Positions 49,820-59,252 of a stretch of DNA of 64,000 nucleotides are shown here, piece after piece. Under the pieces are notes generated by a model. It was not told where the DNA came from, ran no database searches, and was given only the letters and a program-made list of their open reading frames with translations. Where the stretch lies: contig OZ251509.1 of the NCBI GenBank assembly GCA_965242855.1, forward strand, positions 2,790,001 through 2,854,000, given 5' to 3'. Origin of the DNA: WTGU01 sp965242855 (GTDB lineage Bacteria; Pseudomonadota; Alphaproteobacteria; UBA828). The position numbers were made by a program, and so were the translations under genes. Position 1 is the first letter of the stretch. The number at the start of each line of letters is the position of its first letter.

Positions 49820-50655
49820 GGGGCATCCTCCTTCCGCGCCCGGCGGACGCCGGCGGCGAGCGCCCGCACCAGCGCGCGCGCGTTTTCCCGGCAGGCGGGA
49901 GTCGCGGCGCCGGACTCGTCCAGCCCCCGCGCGATCGCGCCGACCAGCGCCGAGCCGACGACCGCGGCGTCGGCCGCCCGGGCGACCGCGGCCGCTTGCG
50001 CCGGAGTCTTGATGCCGAAGCCCACGGCTATGGGCAGATCGGTGTGGCGCCTGAGTCGCGCGACCGCGGCGCGCGTTTCCGCCCCGGCCGCGCCCTCGGC
50101 GCCGGTGATCCCGGTGATCGCGATGTGGTAGACGAAGCCGCCGGCGTTGGCCAGGACGGCCGGCAACCGGGCCTCGTCGGTGGTCGGCGCCGTCAGCCGG
50201 ATGAACGAAAGCCCGGCGTCCCGCGCCGGCAGGCAGAGTTCGGAATCTTCCTCCGGCGGCAGGTCCACGACGATCATCCCGTCGAGCCCCGACGCGCGCG
50301 CGTCGGCGAGGAAGCGCTCGACCCCGTAGACGTAGATCGGGTTGTAGTAGCCCATGAGCACCAGCGGCGTGGCGTCGTCCTTCTCGCGGAAGCGCCGCGC
50401 CAGAGCGAGCGTCCCGCCGAGGGTGATCCCGGCCGCCAGCGCGCGCTGGCCGGCGGCCTGGATCACCGGACCGTCGGCCATCGGATCGGTGAAGGGCGAG
50501 CCGATCTCGACGACGTCGGCGCCGGCGCCCGCGAGCCCTTCGAGAATGGCGAAGGAGGTCTCGATGTCCGGGTCGCCCATCATCGTGAAGGTCACGAGGC
50601 CGGCGCGGCCTTCCTCGGCGAGCGCCGCGAAGCGCCGCTCGATGCGCCCGCTCAC
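49816..50655 (-). CDS. trpA: Tryptophan synthase alpha chain
   Basis: A 279-residue (beta/alpha)8 barrel cleaving indole-3-glycerol phosphate. The catalytic Glu50 and Asp61 lie in VVEIGSPFTDPMADGP, and the flexible loop is in YHIAITGITGAE. The GTG at 50655 overlaps the trpB stop. It is followed directly by accD. Confidence 0.96.
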   Translation of the reverse strand: MSGRIERRFAALAEEGRAGLVTFTMMGDPDIETSFAILEGLAGAGADVVEIGSPFTDPMADGPVIQAAGQRALAAGITLGGTLALARRFREKDDATPLVLMGYYNPIYVYGVERFLADARASGLDGMIVVDLPPEEDSELCLPARDAGLSFIRLTAPTTDEARLPAVLANAGGFVYHIAITGITGAEGAAGAETRAAVARLRRHTDLPIAVGFGIKTPAQAAAVARAADAAVVGSALVGAIARGLDESGAATPACRENARALVRALAAGVRRARKEDAP

Positions 50656-51875
50656 AGGTCCGCCCCGGCCGCGCCGGCGACGGTGAAGATGTCCTTGTCG
50701 CCGCGCCCGCACATGTTCATGACGAGGAGATGCTCCGCTGGCAGGTCCGGCGCCATCTTGACCACCTGGGCGAGGGCGTGGGCCGGTTCGAGGGCGGGGA
50801 TGATGCCCTCGAGCCGCGCGCACAGATGGAACGCCTCCAGCGCCTCGTCGTCGGTGACCGACACGTAATCGACCCGTCCCGCTTCGCGCAGCCAAGCGTG
50901 TTCCGGCCCGACCCCGGGATAGTCGAGACCCGCCGAGATCGAATGCGCCTCGTCGATCTGGCCGTGCTCGTCCTGGAGGAGGTAGGTCCGGTTGCCGTGG
51001 AGCACGCCGGGCCGGCCGGCCGAGAGCGAGGCGGCGTGCCGCCCGCTGGCGAGGCCGAGGCCGGCGGCTTCGACGCCGACCATCCGCACGTCGTCGTCGA
51101 GGAAGGGATGGAACAGGCCGATCGCGTTCGAGCCGCCGCCGATGCAGGCGACGAGCGTGTCCGGGGGGCGGCCCTCCGCCGCCGTCATCTGTTCGCGCGT
51201 CTCGCGGCCGATGACCGACTGGAAGTCCCGCACCATGGCCGGATACGGGTGAGGCCCGGCGACGGTGCCGATCAGGTAGAACGTCGTCTCCACGTTGGTC
51301 ACCCAGTCGCGCAGCGCCTCGTTCATGGCGTCCTTCAACGTCCGCGCGCCGGAGGTCACGGGGATCACTTCGGCGCCGAGCAGCTTCATGCGGAAGACGT
51401 TGGGTTTCTGCCGGACGACGTCCGTCTCCCCCATATAAACGGTGCAGGGGAGGCCGAAGAGCGCGCAGACGGTCGCCGTGGCGACGCCGTGCTGGCCGGC
51501 GCCGGTTTCGGCGATGATCCGGGTCTTCCTCATGCGGCGCGCCAGCAATATCTGGCCGATGCAGTTGTTGATCTTGTGCGCGCCGGTGTGGTTCAGCTCG
51601 TCCCGCTTGAAATAGATTCGCGCGCCGCCGAGATGCGCGCCGAGCCGCTCCGCGCGGTAGAGCGGGCTCGGGCGGCCGACGTAATGGGCGAGCCAGCGGG
51701 CGAACTCCTCGACGAAGCGCGGATCGGCCTTCGCCGCGTCGTAGGCCGCTTCAAGATCGAGGATCAGCGGCATCAGCGTCTCGGCGACGTAGCGACCGCC
51801 GAAAATGCCGAAACGACCCTCTTCGTCGGGGCCGGCCCGATAGCTCCCCGGCGCGTCGGCGGCCGCGCCGGTCAT
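50652..51875 (-). CDS. trpB: Tryptophan synthase beta chain
   Basis: A 407-residue PLP enzyme joining indole to serine. The PLP lysine is K101 in HTGAHKINNCIGQ, and the phosphate-binding loop is CIGGGSNAIGLF. The ATG at 51875 overlaps the trpF stop. The N-terminal 20 residues before FGIFGGRYV are longer than in E. coli but normal for alphaproteobacteria. Confidence 0.96.
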   Translation of the reverse strand: MTGAAADAPGSYRAGPDEEGRFGIFGGRYVAETLMPLILDLEAAYDAAKADPRFVEEFARWLAHYVGRPSPLYRAERLGAHLGGARIYFKRDELNHTGAHKINNCIGQILLARRMRKTRIIAETGAGQHGVATATVCALFGLPCTVYMGETDVVRQKPNVFRMKLLGAEVIPVTSGARTLKDAMNEALRDWVTNVETTFYLIGTVAGPHPYPAMVRDFQSVIGRETREQMTAAEGRPPDTLVACIGGGSNAIGLFHPFLDDDVRMVGVEAAGLGLASGRHAASLSAGRPGVLHGNRTYLLQDEHGQIDEAHSISAGLDYPGVGPEHAWLREAGRVDYVSVTDDEALEAFHLCARLEGIIPALEPAHALAQVVKMAPDLPAEHLLVMNMCGRGDKDIFTVAGAAGADL

Positions 51876-52519
51876 GGGGCGGCCGCGGCCGCGGCGAGAA
51901 AGGCGCCGATCCTGGCAGGGTCCTTGCGGCCGGGTGCGGTTTCGATCCCGGAGGAGACGTCGACCGCGCGGGCGCCGCTGGCGCAGACCGCCTCGCCCAC
52001 GTTCTCGGCGGTCAGCCCGCCGGAGAGCAGCCAGCCCGTCGCGACCGGCGGGGCCCGCTCGAACAGCCGCCAGTCGAAGGCGCGCGCGTTGCCGCCCGGA
52101 CGGGTGGCGTCGGCCGGCGGCGCGGCGTCGAACAGCATGAGGTCGGCGCAATCGCGGTAGGCGGCCGCGCCGGCGATGTCGGCGGCCGAGGAGACCTTGA
52201 TCGCCTTGATGATCCCGCAACCGGTGCGGGCCCGGATGGCGCCGGCCCGCGCCGGGCTCTCGTCTCCGTGGAGCTGGAGGTAATCGGGCCGCAGGGCGGA
52301 AAGAACGCCGTCGAGAAACGCATCGTCGGGGTCGACGACGACTCCCACGGTGGCGGTGCCCGCGGGCCTGTCGGCGGCGAGCGCCGCGGCGCGATGGGGC
52401 GAAACGGCGCGGGGAGAGGGCGGGAAGAACACGAACCCCAGATAGCGCGCGCCGCCCGCCAGCGCCGCGTCGACGGCGCCTCGGTCGCTCAATCCGCAGG
52501 TCTTCACCGCGATCGCCAT
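51872..52519 (-). CDS. trpF: Phosphoribosylanthranilate isomerase
   Basis: A 215-residue (beta/alpha)8 barrel. The general base is the Cys in VKTCGLSD (C8); the acid is in LLFDAAPP; the substrate loop reads LQLHGDESP. The ATG at 52519 is the natural start. It heads the trpF-trpB-trpA-accD-folC run; trpC, trpD and trpE are elsewhere, as usual in this group. Confidence 0.95.
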   Translation of the reverse strand: MAIAVKTCGLSDRGAVDAALAGGARYLGFVFFPPSPRAVSPHRAAALAADRPAGTATVGVVVDPDDAFLDGVLSALRPDYLQLHGDESPARAGAIRARTGCGIIKAIKVSSAADIAGAAAYRDCADLMLFDAAPPADATRPGGNARAFDWRLFERAPPVATGWLLSGGLTAENVGEAVCASGARAVDVSSGIETAPGRKDPARIGAFLAAAAAAP

Positions 52520-52530
52520 GGCGGGCGAGC

Positions 52531-53076
52531 CTACCCGATCGCCGCGGCCATTTCTTCGGCAATTCGCGCGGCGGCGGCGCGCGGATCGTCGGCCTGGGTG
52601 ATCGGCCGGCCGACGACCGGATAGTCGGCGCCCCGACGCAGCGCGTCCCCCGGCGTCACGATGTGCGTCCGGTCGCCGGTCCTGGCCCAGACGGGGCGGA
52701 CGCCCGGCGCGACGAGCAGGAAATCGGGGCCGAGACGCGCCCGCAGGGCGGCCGGGTCGCGAGCGGAGGTCCAGGCGCCGTTCAGGCCGCAGCGCCGCGC
52801 CAGATCGGCGAGCCGGAACGCCCGGTCCGCCGGCGCTTCCGGCCATGCCGCGCGCGGCCGCCTCTTCGTCCTCCCTGTCCGTCGGCGGCGGCGCCGCGAC
52901 GATTCGCAGCCGCGGTTCGCCGCCGGCCTCCGCGACCGCCGCGACTCCGCCGAGGCGTTCTCGACCACGAACGCCGCGCCGGGCTTCACGCCGCCGACCA
53001 CGCCGGCCAAGCTCTTCGCCAGGGCCCGCGCGGCGGCAGGATCGCCGGTGTCGATCGCGCAGAACAGGCGCTCCAC
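52531..53076 (-). pseudogene. pyrF: Disrupted orotidine-5'-phosphate decarboxylase gene
   Basis: The ends are clear PyrF: LFCAIDTGDPAAARALAKSL and VGGVKPGAAF at the N-terminus; RLADLARRCGLNG, FLLVAPGVRP and GADYPVVGRPITQADDP at the C-terminus. Between them about 55 residues are missing, including the catalytic D-x-K-x-x-D loop, and the remaining linker is an implausible Arg-rich run. Reading another minus-strand frame over about 52865-52955 gives AAVAEAGGEPRLRIVAAPPP, which fits the expected mid-region, so at least two frameshifts as well as a deletion are present. Gene order around it is the standard one for pyrF. A GTG at 53076 would be the start. Confidence 0.75.
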
Positions 53077-53088
53077 GTCGGCGCCTTC

Positions 53089-53424
53089 CTATGCGGCGTC
53101 CTTCGGCGCCAATGCCGCGGCCCCGCGGCCCCGCCGCGCCGCGTCGAGCCGCTCGCGGGCCACGGCCAGTTCCCGCTCCAGCGCCCGCGCCCGGCGCCGG
53201 CTCCGTCGCGCGGCGCGGTGCCATTTGAGGTCCAGCAGCCAGCGCACCAGCGCGCCGGCCAGAAAGCCGACCGCGAGCGCACCGACCGAAAGCACCCAGA
53301 CCGGGACTTCCAGAACGTAAGGAAGCGGCTCGACGCTGATCGGCACGGCGCCCCGGTTGGCAACCGCGAAGGCGATGACGACGACCGCGACCGCCGCGGC
53401 GATCGCCCAGGCGAGCAGTTTCAT
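53089..53424 (-). CDS. lapA: LapA-domain (DUF1049) membrane protein
   Basis: A 111-residue inner-membrane protein with two transmembrane helices (about 4-23 and 43-63) separated by a short loop containing FAVANRGAVPISV, followed by a basic coiled coil. It matches LapA, which in enterobacteria takes part in lipopolysaccharide regulation with LapB. No lapB is adjacent. It lies between ihfB and pyrF as in many alphaproteobacteria. Confidence 0.88.
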   Translation of the reverse strand: MKLLAWAIAAAVAVVVIAFAVANRGAVPISVEPLPYVLEVPVWVLSVGALAVGFLAGALVRWLLDLKWHRAARRSRRRARALERELAVARERLDAARRGRGAAALAPKDAA

Positions 53425-53500
53425 GGCTCTTCCCGGCGCTCCGTGCGCTCCGCCGACGGAAGGGCTCGGACGCCGCCGTCGGCGCGTGGAGCCGTGCGGC

Positions 53501-53788
53501 TCACGTCCGGTTCAGGCGCTCGCGCAACTCCTTACCGGTTTTGAAGAAGGGCAGGAACTTCTCCGTCACCTGGACGGCCGCGCCGGTGCGCGGATTGCGC
53601 CCGACCCGGGCCGCCCGCGCGCGGACGGAAAACGCGCCGAAGCCGCGCAGCTCCACGCGGTCGCCGCGCGCCAGCGCATCGCCGATCTCGCCGAAGACCG
53701 TCTTCACCACGCGCTCGAAGTCGCGGTGACAGAGATGCGGGTCGGGAAACCGCCCCACGAGCCGCCGCACGAGTTCGGATTTGGTCAT
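53501..53788 (-). CDS. ihfB: Integration host factor subunit beta
   Basis: A 95-residue DNA-bending protein of the HU/IHF family. The N-terminal dimerisation helices (MTKSELVRRLVGRFP) and the beta-arm tip GRNPRTGAAVQV, whose proline intercalates in the minor groove, are both seen. The order rpsA-ihfB typical of proteobacteria is interrupted here by sppA, as in other alphaproteobacteria. Confidence 0.95.
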   Translation of the reverse strand: MTKSELVRRLVGRFPDPHLCHRDFERVVKTVFGEIGDALARGDRVELRGFGAFSVRARAARVGRNPRTGAAVQVTEKFLPFFKTGKELRERLNRT

Positions 53789-53852
53789 GTCACCCGATCC
53801 GCCGCCCGTGGTCTCTCCGCCCGGCCGCTCGTCCGGTCGAGGACGCCGCCTT

Positions 53853-54764
53853 TCAATCCGCCGGATCAGGGTGCCAAACGGCGATCAGACCGTCAAGGGC
53901 GAGCCGCCGCACCGGCGGGAAACGCTCGAGCGCCGCGCCGAGCAGGCCGAGCAGGCCGCCCTCGTCGCGCAGGCCCACGTCGTCCGCCGGAAGGGTCTCC
54001 GGCACGCCGCGGGCCCGCGCCAGCCACGCACGGGCCTCGTCCTCGCCGCCGATGGCATCGACCAGGCCGGCTTCGACCGCCTGATTGCCGGTGAAGACCC
54101 GCCCGTCGGCCAGCGCCAGCGCCGTCTCCCGGTCGAACGCGCGGCGCTCCATCACGAGGCGCAGGAAATATTCGTGGATGTCGGCCACCACGCCCGTCAC
54201 GGCTTGGCGCGTGCCCTCGTCCAGCCGTTCGAACGGCGCCGGTTTCCCCTTGAGGGGGCCGCTTCGGATCGCCTCCGCGCGGACGCCGATTTCCTCCAGC
54301 AAGGCGGTGAACTCGGCGGTCTGGAACAGGACGCCGATCGAACCCGTCAGCGACGCCTCGCGGGCCAATATCCGGTCCGCGGCGAGGGCCACCATGTACG
54401 CCGCCGAGGTCGCCGTCGTCCCCAGGACGGCGACCACCGGCTTGGCTTCTGCCAGGGACCGCAGACTCAGATGGAGCGCCTCCCCGCCGACCGCCGTGCC
54501 GCCGGCGGAATCGAGCCGCATGACCACGGCCTTGACCGCTTCGTCGTCCCGCAACGCGGCAATGATCTCGTCACGCTCCGGATCGTCCACGATCAGCCCG
54601 GTGATCCAGAGCCGCGCGACGCGCTCCCCGCCGTCGTCGGGGAGGAAGACCGCGGCGGCGCCCAGGGCAAGCGCCGCCAGCGCGGCGACGGCCAGGGCCC
54701 GCCAGACGGCGATGCCGCGCTTGAGGCGGCGGCGATCCAGCAACCGGTCAGGATCGAGGCTCAC
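53853..54764 (-). CDS. sppA: Signal peptide peptidase SppA, short form
   Basis: A 303-residue membrane-anchored serine protease with a Ser/Lys dyad: the serine is S120 (TTATSAAYMVA) and the lysine K172 (SGPLKGKPAPF). One N-terminal transmembrane helix is at about 23-41. This half-length form works as an oligomer, unlike the doubled E. coli protein. It degrades cleaved signal peptides. The start is a GTG at 54764. Confidence 0.93.
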   Translation of the reverse strand: MSLDPDRLLDRRRLKRGIAVWRALAVAALAALALGAAAVFLPDDGGERVARLWITGLIVDDPERDEIIAALRDDEAVKAVVMRLDSAGGTAVGGEALHLSLRSLAEAKPVVAVLGTTATSAAYMVALAADRILAREASLTGSIGVLFQTAEFTALLEEIGVRAEAIRSGPLKGKPAPFERLDEGTRQAVTGVVADIHEYFLRLVMERRAFDRETALALADGRVFTGNQAVEAGLVDAIGGEDEARAWLARARGVPETLPADDVGLRDEGGLLGLLGAALERFPPVRRLALDGLIAVWHPDPAD

Positions 54765-54797
54765 CGGCCCGCCCGCCGGAGCGGCCCCGACGCCCGG

Positions 54798-56600
54798 TCA
54801 GTCCTCCGGCTTCCGCTCCTCCGGCTCCTCCGCCCCGCCGGGGGGTTCGCCCGCGTCCGCGGCCTCCGCATCCGCCGGAGCCGCGCGGGCGGCGTCCTCC
54901 TGGGTCTTTCGGTCGAGCGCCGCGCCGAGGATGTCGCCGAGGCTCGCGCCGCTGTCGGTGGAGCCGTATTCCTCCATCGCCTTCTTCTCTTCCTGCACTT
55001 CGAGCGCCTTGACCGAGAGCGCGATGCGCCGGCCGGCGCGGTCGATCTTGACCAGCTTCGCATCCACCTTGTCGCCCGGCGCGAAGCGCGAGGGGCGCTG
55101 CTCCTCGCGGTCCCGGGCAAGGTCCGAACGCCTGATCTCGCCGGGCAGCGAATCGAATATCTCGACCTCGATGCCGTGCTCGTGCACCGCCGTGACGGTA
55201 CACGTCACCGCCTCGCCGCGGCGCGCCTCGGCCCTGTGGAAGGGGTCGTCGTCGAGCTGTTTCAGGCCGAGCCCGATGCGCTCCTTCTCCACGTCGACGC
55301 TCAGCACCTTGACCGTCACCCGGTCGCCCTTCTTGAACCGCTCCAGGGCCTGCTCGCCCGAGGAGACCCAATCCAGGTCGGAGAGATGGGCCATGCCGTA
55401 GATTTCGCCGGGCAATTCCACGAACAGGCCGAACTCGGTGATGTTCTTGACCTCACCCTCGACGACCGCGCCCTCCGGATGGGCCTCGGCGAAGACGATC
55501 CACGGATTGTCGAGGCATTGCTTCAGGCCCAGGCTGACGCGCCGCTTCTCGGGATCAACGTCGAGCACCATCACCTCCACCTCCTGGCTGGTCGAGATGA
55601 TCTTTCCCGGATGGACGTTCTTCTTGGTCCAGCTCATTTCGGAAACGTGGACCAGCCCTTCGACCCCCGGCTCGAGCTCGACGAAGGCGCCGTAGTCGGT
55701 GATGTTGGTCACCCGCCCGACGAACTTGGCGCTCACCGGGTACTTCGCCTCCACGCCTTCCCACGGGTCGGCCTCGAGTTGCTTCATGCCGAGCGAGATG
55801 CGCTGCGTTTCCGGATTGAAGCGGATGACCTGGACGTTGACCGTCTGGCCGATCTGGAGGGAATCGGACGGGTGGTTGACCCGGCGCCACGAGATGTCGG
55901 TGACATGCAGCAAGCCGTCGACGCCGCCCAGATCGACGAAGGCGCCGTAGTCGGTGATGTTCTTGACCACGCCTTCGAGCACCTGCCCTTCGTGCAGGTT
56001 CGCGATCAGCTCGTTGCGCTGCTCGGCGCGGGTATCCTCGAGCACGGCCCGGCGCGAGACCACGATATTGCCGCGCCGGCGGTCCATCTTGAGGATCTGG
56101 AAGGGCTGGTCGGTGCCCACCAGCGGCACGATGTCGCGGACCGGCCGGATATCGACCTGGCTGCCGGGCAGGAACGCCACGGCGCCGTCGAGATCGACCG
56201 TGAAGCCGCCCTTGACCCGGCCGAAGATGACGCCGGTGACGCGCTCGCCCTTCTTGTAGGCCTGTTCGAGCTTCTCCCACGCCTCCTCGCGCCGGGCGCG
56301 CTCCCGGCTGAGTGAGGCTTCGCCGCGCGCCGTCTCGAAGCGCTCGATATAGACCTCGACCTCGTCGCCGACCTTGACCTCCGCCGGCTGTCCCGGCGCC
56401 GAGAACTCCTTGAGCGGCACGCGCCCCTCGACCTTGAGCCCCACGTCGATCAGGGCGGCTTCGTTCTCGATCGCGAGAACGGTACCCTTGACGACGCCCC
56501 CTTCGAACTTCGGAGTGTCGCCCAGGAACGCATCGAGCATCTCGGCGAAGGACTCCTTCGACGAGGCGGTTTCGGTCGCTTGCGCGGTTTCTGCTGTCAT
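54798..56600 (-). CDS. rpsA: 30S ribosomal protein S1
   Basis: A 600-residue protein with six S1 OB-fold repeats. The last four are canonical, recognised by recurring blocks such as NITDYGAFVDLGGVDGLLHV, NITDYGAFVELEPGVEGLVH and NITEFGLFVELPGEIYGMAH; the first two bind the ribosome. The C-terminal 60 residues are an acidic, Ala/Glu-rich tail, longer than in E. coli. A GGAG element precedes the ATG at 56600. The order cmk-rpsA is universal in proteobacteria. Confidence 0.97.
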   Translation of the reverse strand: MTAETAQATETASSKESFAEMLDAFLGDTPKFEGGVVKGTVLAIENEAALIDVGLKVEGRVPLKEFSAPGQPAEVKVGDEVEVYIERFETARGEASLSRERARREEAWEKLEQAYKKGERVTGVIFGRVKGGFTVDLDGAVAFLPGSQVDIRPVRDIVPLVGTDQPFQILKMDRRRGNIVVSRRAVLEDTRAEQRNELIANLHEGQVLEGVVKNITDYGAFVDLGGVDGLLHVTDISWRRVNHPSDSLQIGQTVNVQVIRFNPETQRISLGMKQLEADPWEGVEAKYPVSAKFVGRVTNITDYGAFVELEPGVEGLVHVSEMSWTKKNVHPGKIISTSQEVEVMVLDVDPEKRRVSLGLKQCLDNPWIVFAEAHPEGAVVEGEVKNITEFGLFVELPGEIYGMAHLSDLDWVSSGEQALERFKKGDRVTVKVLSVDVEKERIGLGLKQLDDDPFHRAEARRGEAVTCTVTAVHEHGIEVEIFDSLPGEIRRSDLARDREEQRPSRFAPGDKVDAKLVKIDRAGRRIALSVKALEVQEEKKAMEEYGSTDSGASLGDILGAALDRKTQEDAARAAPADAEAADAGEPPGGAEEPEERKPED

Positions 56601-56647
56601 CTGTTCTCCAAGACGAGCGGCGGGCGCTCGCGCCGGCGCGCCCGCTC

Positions 56648-57274
56648 CTAGCCGGCGGGAAGGCGCGGACCGACGATCGCCACCGCCTGCTCGAACACCT
56701 CGTCGGGGCCGAGGGCTGTGGTGTCGATCCGGCAGGCATCTTCCGCCAGCCTCAGCGGCGCAATGTCGCGCCGGCGATCGCGGGCGTCACGGGCCGTCAT
56801 TTCATCCAAAACGCGGGATTCTATACCCGCGGCTCCGCGCGACCGCAACTCGCGAAGACGGCGGGCGGCGCGTGCCTCGGCGGCGGCCTCCAGATATATC
56901 TTGATCGGCGCGTCGGGGCAGACGACGGTCCCGATGTCGCGCCCATCGAGCACGGCGCCGGGCGGCCGCCGGGCGAAGGCGCGCTGGTAGCCGAGCAGCG
57001 CGCGGCGGACGGCACCATGGGCGGCCACGACTGAGGCTGCCGCCCCCACCGCCTCGTCGCGAAGCGCCGGCTCCGCGAGGTCCGCATCGGTGAGGGCCTG
57101 CGCCGCGTCCGCCGCCTGGGCGGCCACGGCCGGGTCGCCGCCGCTGCGCAACAGCCGGAGCGCCACGGCGCGATAGAGCGCGCCGGTATCCAGGTGCCGC
57201 AGCCCGTAATGCTTCGCGAGGCGCCGCGCCAGCGTTCCCTTGCCCGACGCGGCCGGCCCGTCGAGCGCGATCAC
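56648..57274 (-). CDS. cmk: Cytidylate kinase
   Basis: A 208-residue NMP kinase phosphorylating CMP and dCMP. The P-loop is DGPAASGKGT (5-14) and the CMP-binding part includes VLDGRDIGTVV and DARDRRRDIAPL. A GTG at 57274 gives the usual short N-terminus ahead of IALDGPAASGKGT; a TTG at 57301 would add nine residues and overlap aroA. It is followed by rpsA and preceded by aroA. Confidence 0.95.
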   Translation of the reverse strand: MIALDGPAASGKGTLARRLAKHYGLRHLDTGALYRAVALRLLRSGGDPAVAAQAADAAQALTDADLAEPALRDEAVGAAASVVAAHGAVRRALLGYQRAFARRPPGAVLDGRDIGTVVCPDAPIKIYLEAAAEARAARRLRELRSRGAAGIESRVLDEMTARDARDRRRDIAPLRLAEDACRIDTTALGPDEVFEQAVAIVGPRLPAG

Positions 57275-57287
57275 CGGCGGGCGGCCT

Positions 57288-58673
57288 TCAGCCCGCGGCA
57301 ATCGACGCTCCCAGCCGGTTCATGGCCGCGATGAAATCCGGGTAACTGGTTCCGATCATCGCCCCGTCGTCGATGCCCACCGGCTTCGCGCTCGCCATAC
57401 CGAGCGTAAGGAAGGCCATGGCGATGCGGTGATCCCGCTCGCTCGCCACCGTGGCGCCGCCGGGCGGCGGCCCGCCGCGACCCGCGATGTCGAGGCCGTC
57501 GGCGCGCGTCGCGACCTCCACCCCGACGGCGCGCAGGCCCGCCGCGAGCGCGCCCAGCCGGTCGCTTTCCTTGACCCGGAGCTCGGCGAGGCCGTCGAGC
57601 CGGGTCATGCCCCCGGCGCAGGCGGCGGCGACGCTCAGAACCGGGTACTCGTCGATCATGGTCACCGCCCTCGCGGCCGGCACGCGGACCGCGCGGAGCG
57701 GCCCGGCGCGCGCCGCGATGTCGGCGACCGGCTCGCCCGCCCGTTCGCGCACCGGCCCGATCTCGATCGCGGCCCCCATCTCTCGCAGAGTCTCGAGCAG
57801 GCCGGTCCGGCCCGGATTGACGCCGACGCCGCGGACGACGAGGTCGGAACCCGGCACGATCAACGCCGCGACGAGCGGGAAGGCCGCGGCGCTGAAATCG
57901 CCCGGGACGGTGAACGTGCAAGGCGCGAGCTCGGGATGACCGGCAACCCGGACGGCGACGCTCCCGTCCGCCTCCGCCGCCGTGCCGACCCGCGCGCCGA
58001 AGCGGCGCAGCAGACGTTCGGTGTGGTCGCGGCTGGGCACGGGTTCGACGACGCGGGTCTCTCCCGGCGCGTTGAGGCCGGCGAGCAGCACCGCGGATTT
58101 CACCTGCGCCGACGGCACCGGGAGCCGGTAGTCGATGGGCAGCGGCTCCTCGGCGCCGATGACCGCGAGCGGCAACCGCCCGCCGGCGCGGGAGACGAAG
58201 CGCGCGCCCATCCGTTCCAGCGGCGCGACGACCCGGCCCATCGGGCGGCGCCGGAGCGAGCGGTCGCCGGTCATGAAGGTCGTGAACGGGTGGCTCGCGC
58301 ACAGGCCGGCCAGCAGGCGCGCCGCCGTTCCGGCGTTGCCCAGATCGAGTTCGCCCTCCGGCTCGGCCAGCCCGCCGACGCCGACGCCGTGAATATGCCA
58401 GCTGCCGTCGCCGGTCGGCTCGATGGCGGCGCCGAGGGCGCGCAGCGCAGCCGCCGTCGCCGCGACGTCGGCGCTCTCCAGCAAGCCGCGAACGCGCGTT
58501 TCGCCGACGGCGAGGGCGCCCAGCATCAAGGCGCGATGCGAGATCGACTTGTCGCCGGGAACGGCGCAGGCCCCTCTCAACGGCCCCGCCGCGGACGAGA
58601 TCAGAGGACGCGGCTCAGGCTCCTCGGCGCGGTTCGCACCGCGCGCGTCCGGCATGGGCGAGGGGTCGGGCAC
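57288..58673 (-). CDS. aroA: 3-phosphoshikimate 1-carboxyvinyltransferase (EPSP synthase)
   Basis: A 461-residue shikimate-pathway enzyme. The phosphoenolpyruvate and shikimate sites are visible: VPGDKSISHRALML (38-51), LDLGNAGTAARLL (109-121), and the later DYRLPVPSAQVKSAVLLAG. The first 25 residues are non-conserved; the start may be the GTG at 58673 or the ATG at 58655. The order aroA-cmk-rpsA is standard. Confidence 0.95.
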   Translation of the reverse strand: MPDPSPMPDARGANRAEEPEPRPLISSAAGPLRGACAVPGDKSISHRALMLGALAVGETRVRGLLESADVAATAAALRALGAAIEPTGDGSWHIHGVGVGGLAEPEGELDLGNAGTAARLLAGLCASHPFTTFMTGDRSLRRRPMGRVVAPLERMGARFVSRAGGRLPLAVIGAEEPLPIDYRLPVPSAQVKSAVLLAGLNAPGETRVVEPVPSRDHTERLLRRFGARVGTAAEADGSVAVRVAGHPELAPCTFTVPGDFSAAAFPLVAALIVPGSDLVVRGVGVNPGRTGLLETLREMGAAIEIGPVRERAGEPVADIAARAGPLRAVRVPAARAVTMIDEYPVLSVAAACAGGMTRLDGLAELRVKESDRLGALAAGLRAVGVEVATRADGLDIAGRGGPPPGGATVASERDHRIAMAFLTLGMASAKPVGIDDGAMIGTSYPDFIAAMNRLGASIAAG

Positions 58674-58784
58674 GCGCCGTCTTTAGCACGGCGCCCGGCC
58701 GCGTCAAGCGACGCGACTCCGGGTTTGGCGAGCGGCCGCAAACATGGCACTCGCCCGCGCGCCGGCCTCGGGAAGCGGAGAGAA

Positions 58785-59003
58785 ATGCGCGTGGCGGAGC
58801 GGAAATGGAGCGCCAGGCACGGCTGTCCGGGCGGCGGTGTGACGTTCTACGACTTGCGCCGCGCGGTGCCCGCGCGCCCCGGATGCGGCGAGGCCCGCCG
58901 CCGCAGGCGCGGTGTCCGGCGGAGGGCGCATCGGACCGCGACGACGGCGGGCGCGGCGGCGGGGCGATGGACCGCATGGAGACGGCAGCCTCCTGACCGG
59001 CCG
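58785..59003 (+). pseudogene. Degraded TIGR02300-type zinc-ribbon protein gene
   Basis: The frame starting MRVAERKWSARHGCP has the layout of the TIGR02300 family usually found divergent from aroA: a CPxCG knuckle, FYDLRR, then a second CPxCG knuckle. Here the core FYDLRRAVP is intact, but the knuckles read CPGGG and RPGCG, so two of the four zinc cysteines are lost, and the normal acidic tail is replaced by an Arg-rich run. A GGAG site precedes the ATG. The end is uncertain because the frame runs on; a shifted frame ends at 58996. Confidence 0.45.
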
Positions 59004-59162
59004 TCGTCGGCATTTTCGGCCGTTTCACTTGCCTCGGTTCGCGCGAAGCCTTGGCGCGCGGGCGCCGCAGCATACCCGGGCGGTGGTCATTGCGGCCTTG
59101 CGTCGCGCCTGCCGGAGCGCCTAGGGTTCGGCTCGTGGCCGCCCGCCGCGGCCCGTCCCTGG

Positions 59163-59238
<76 letters not shown>

Positions 59239-59252
59239 GTTCCCTTTCGGAG

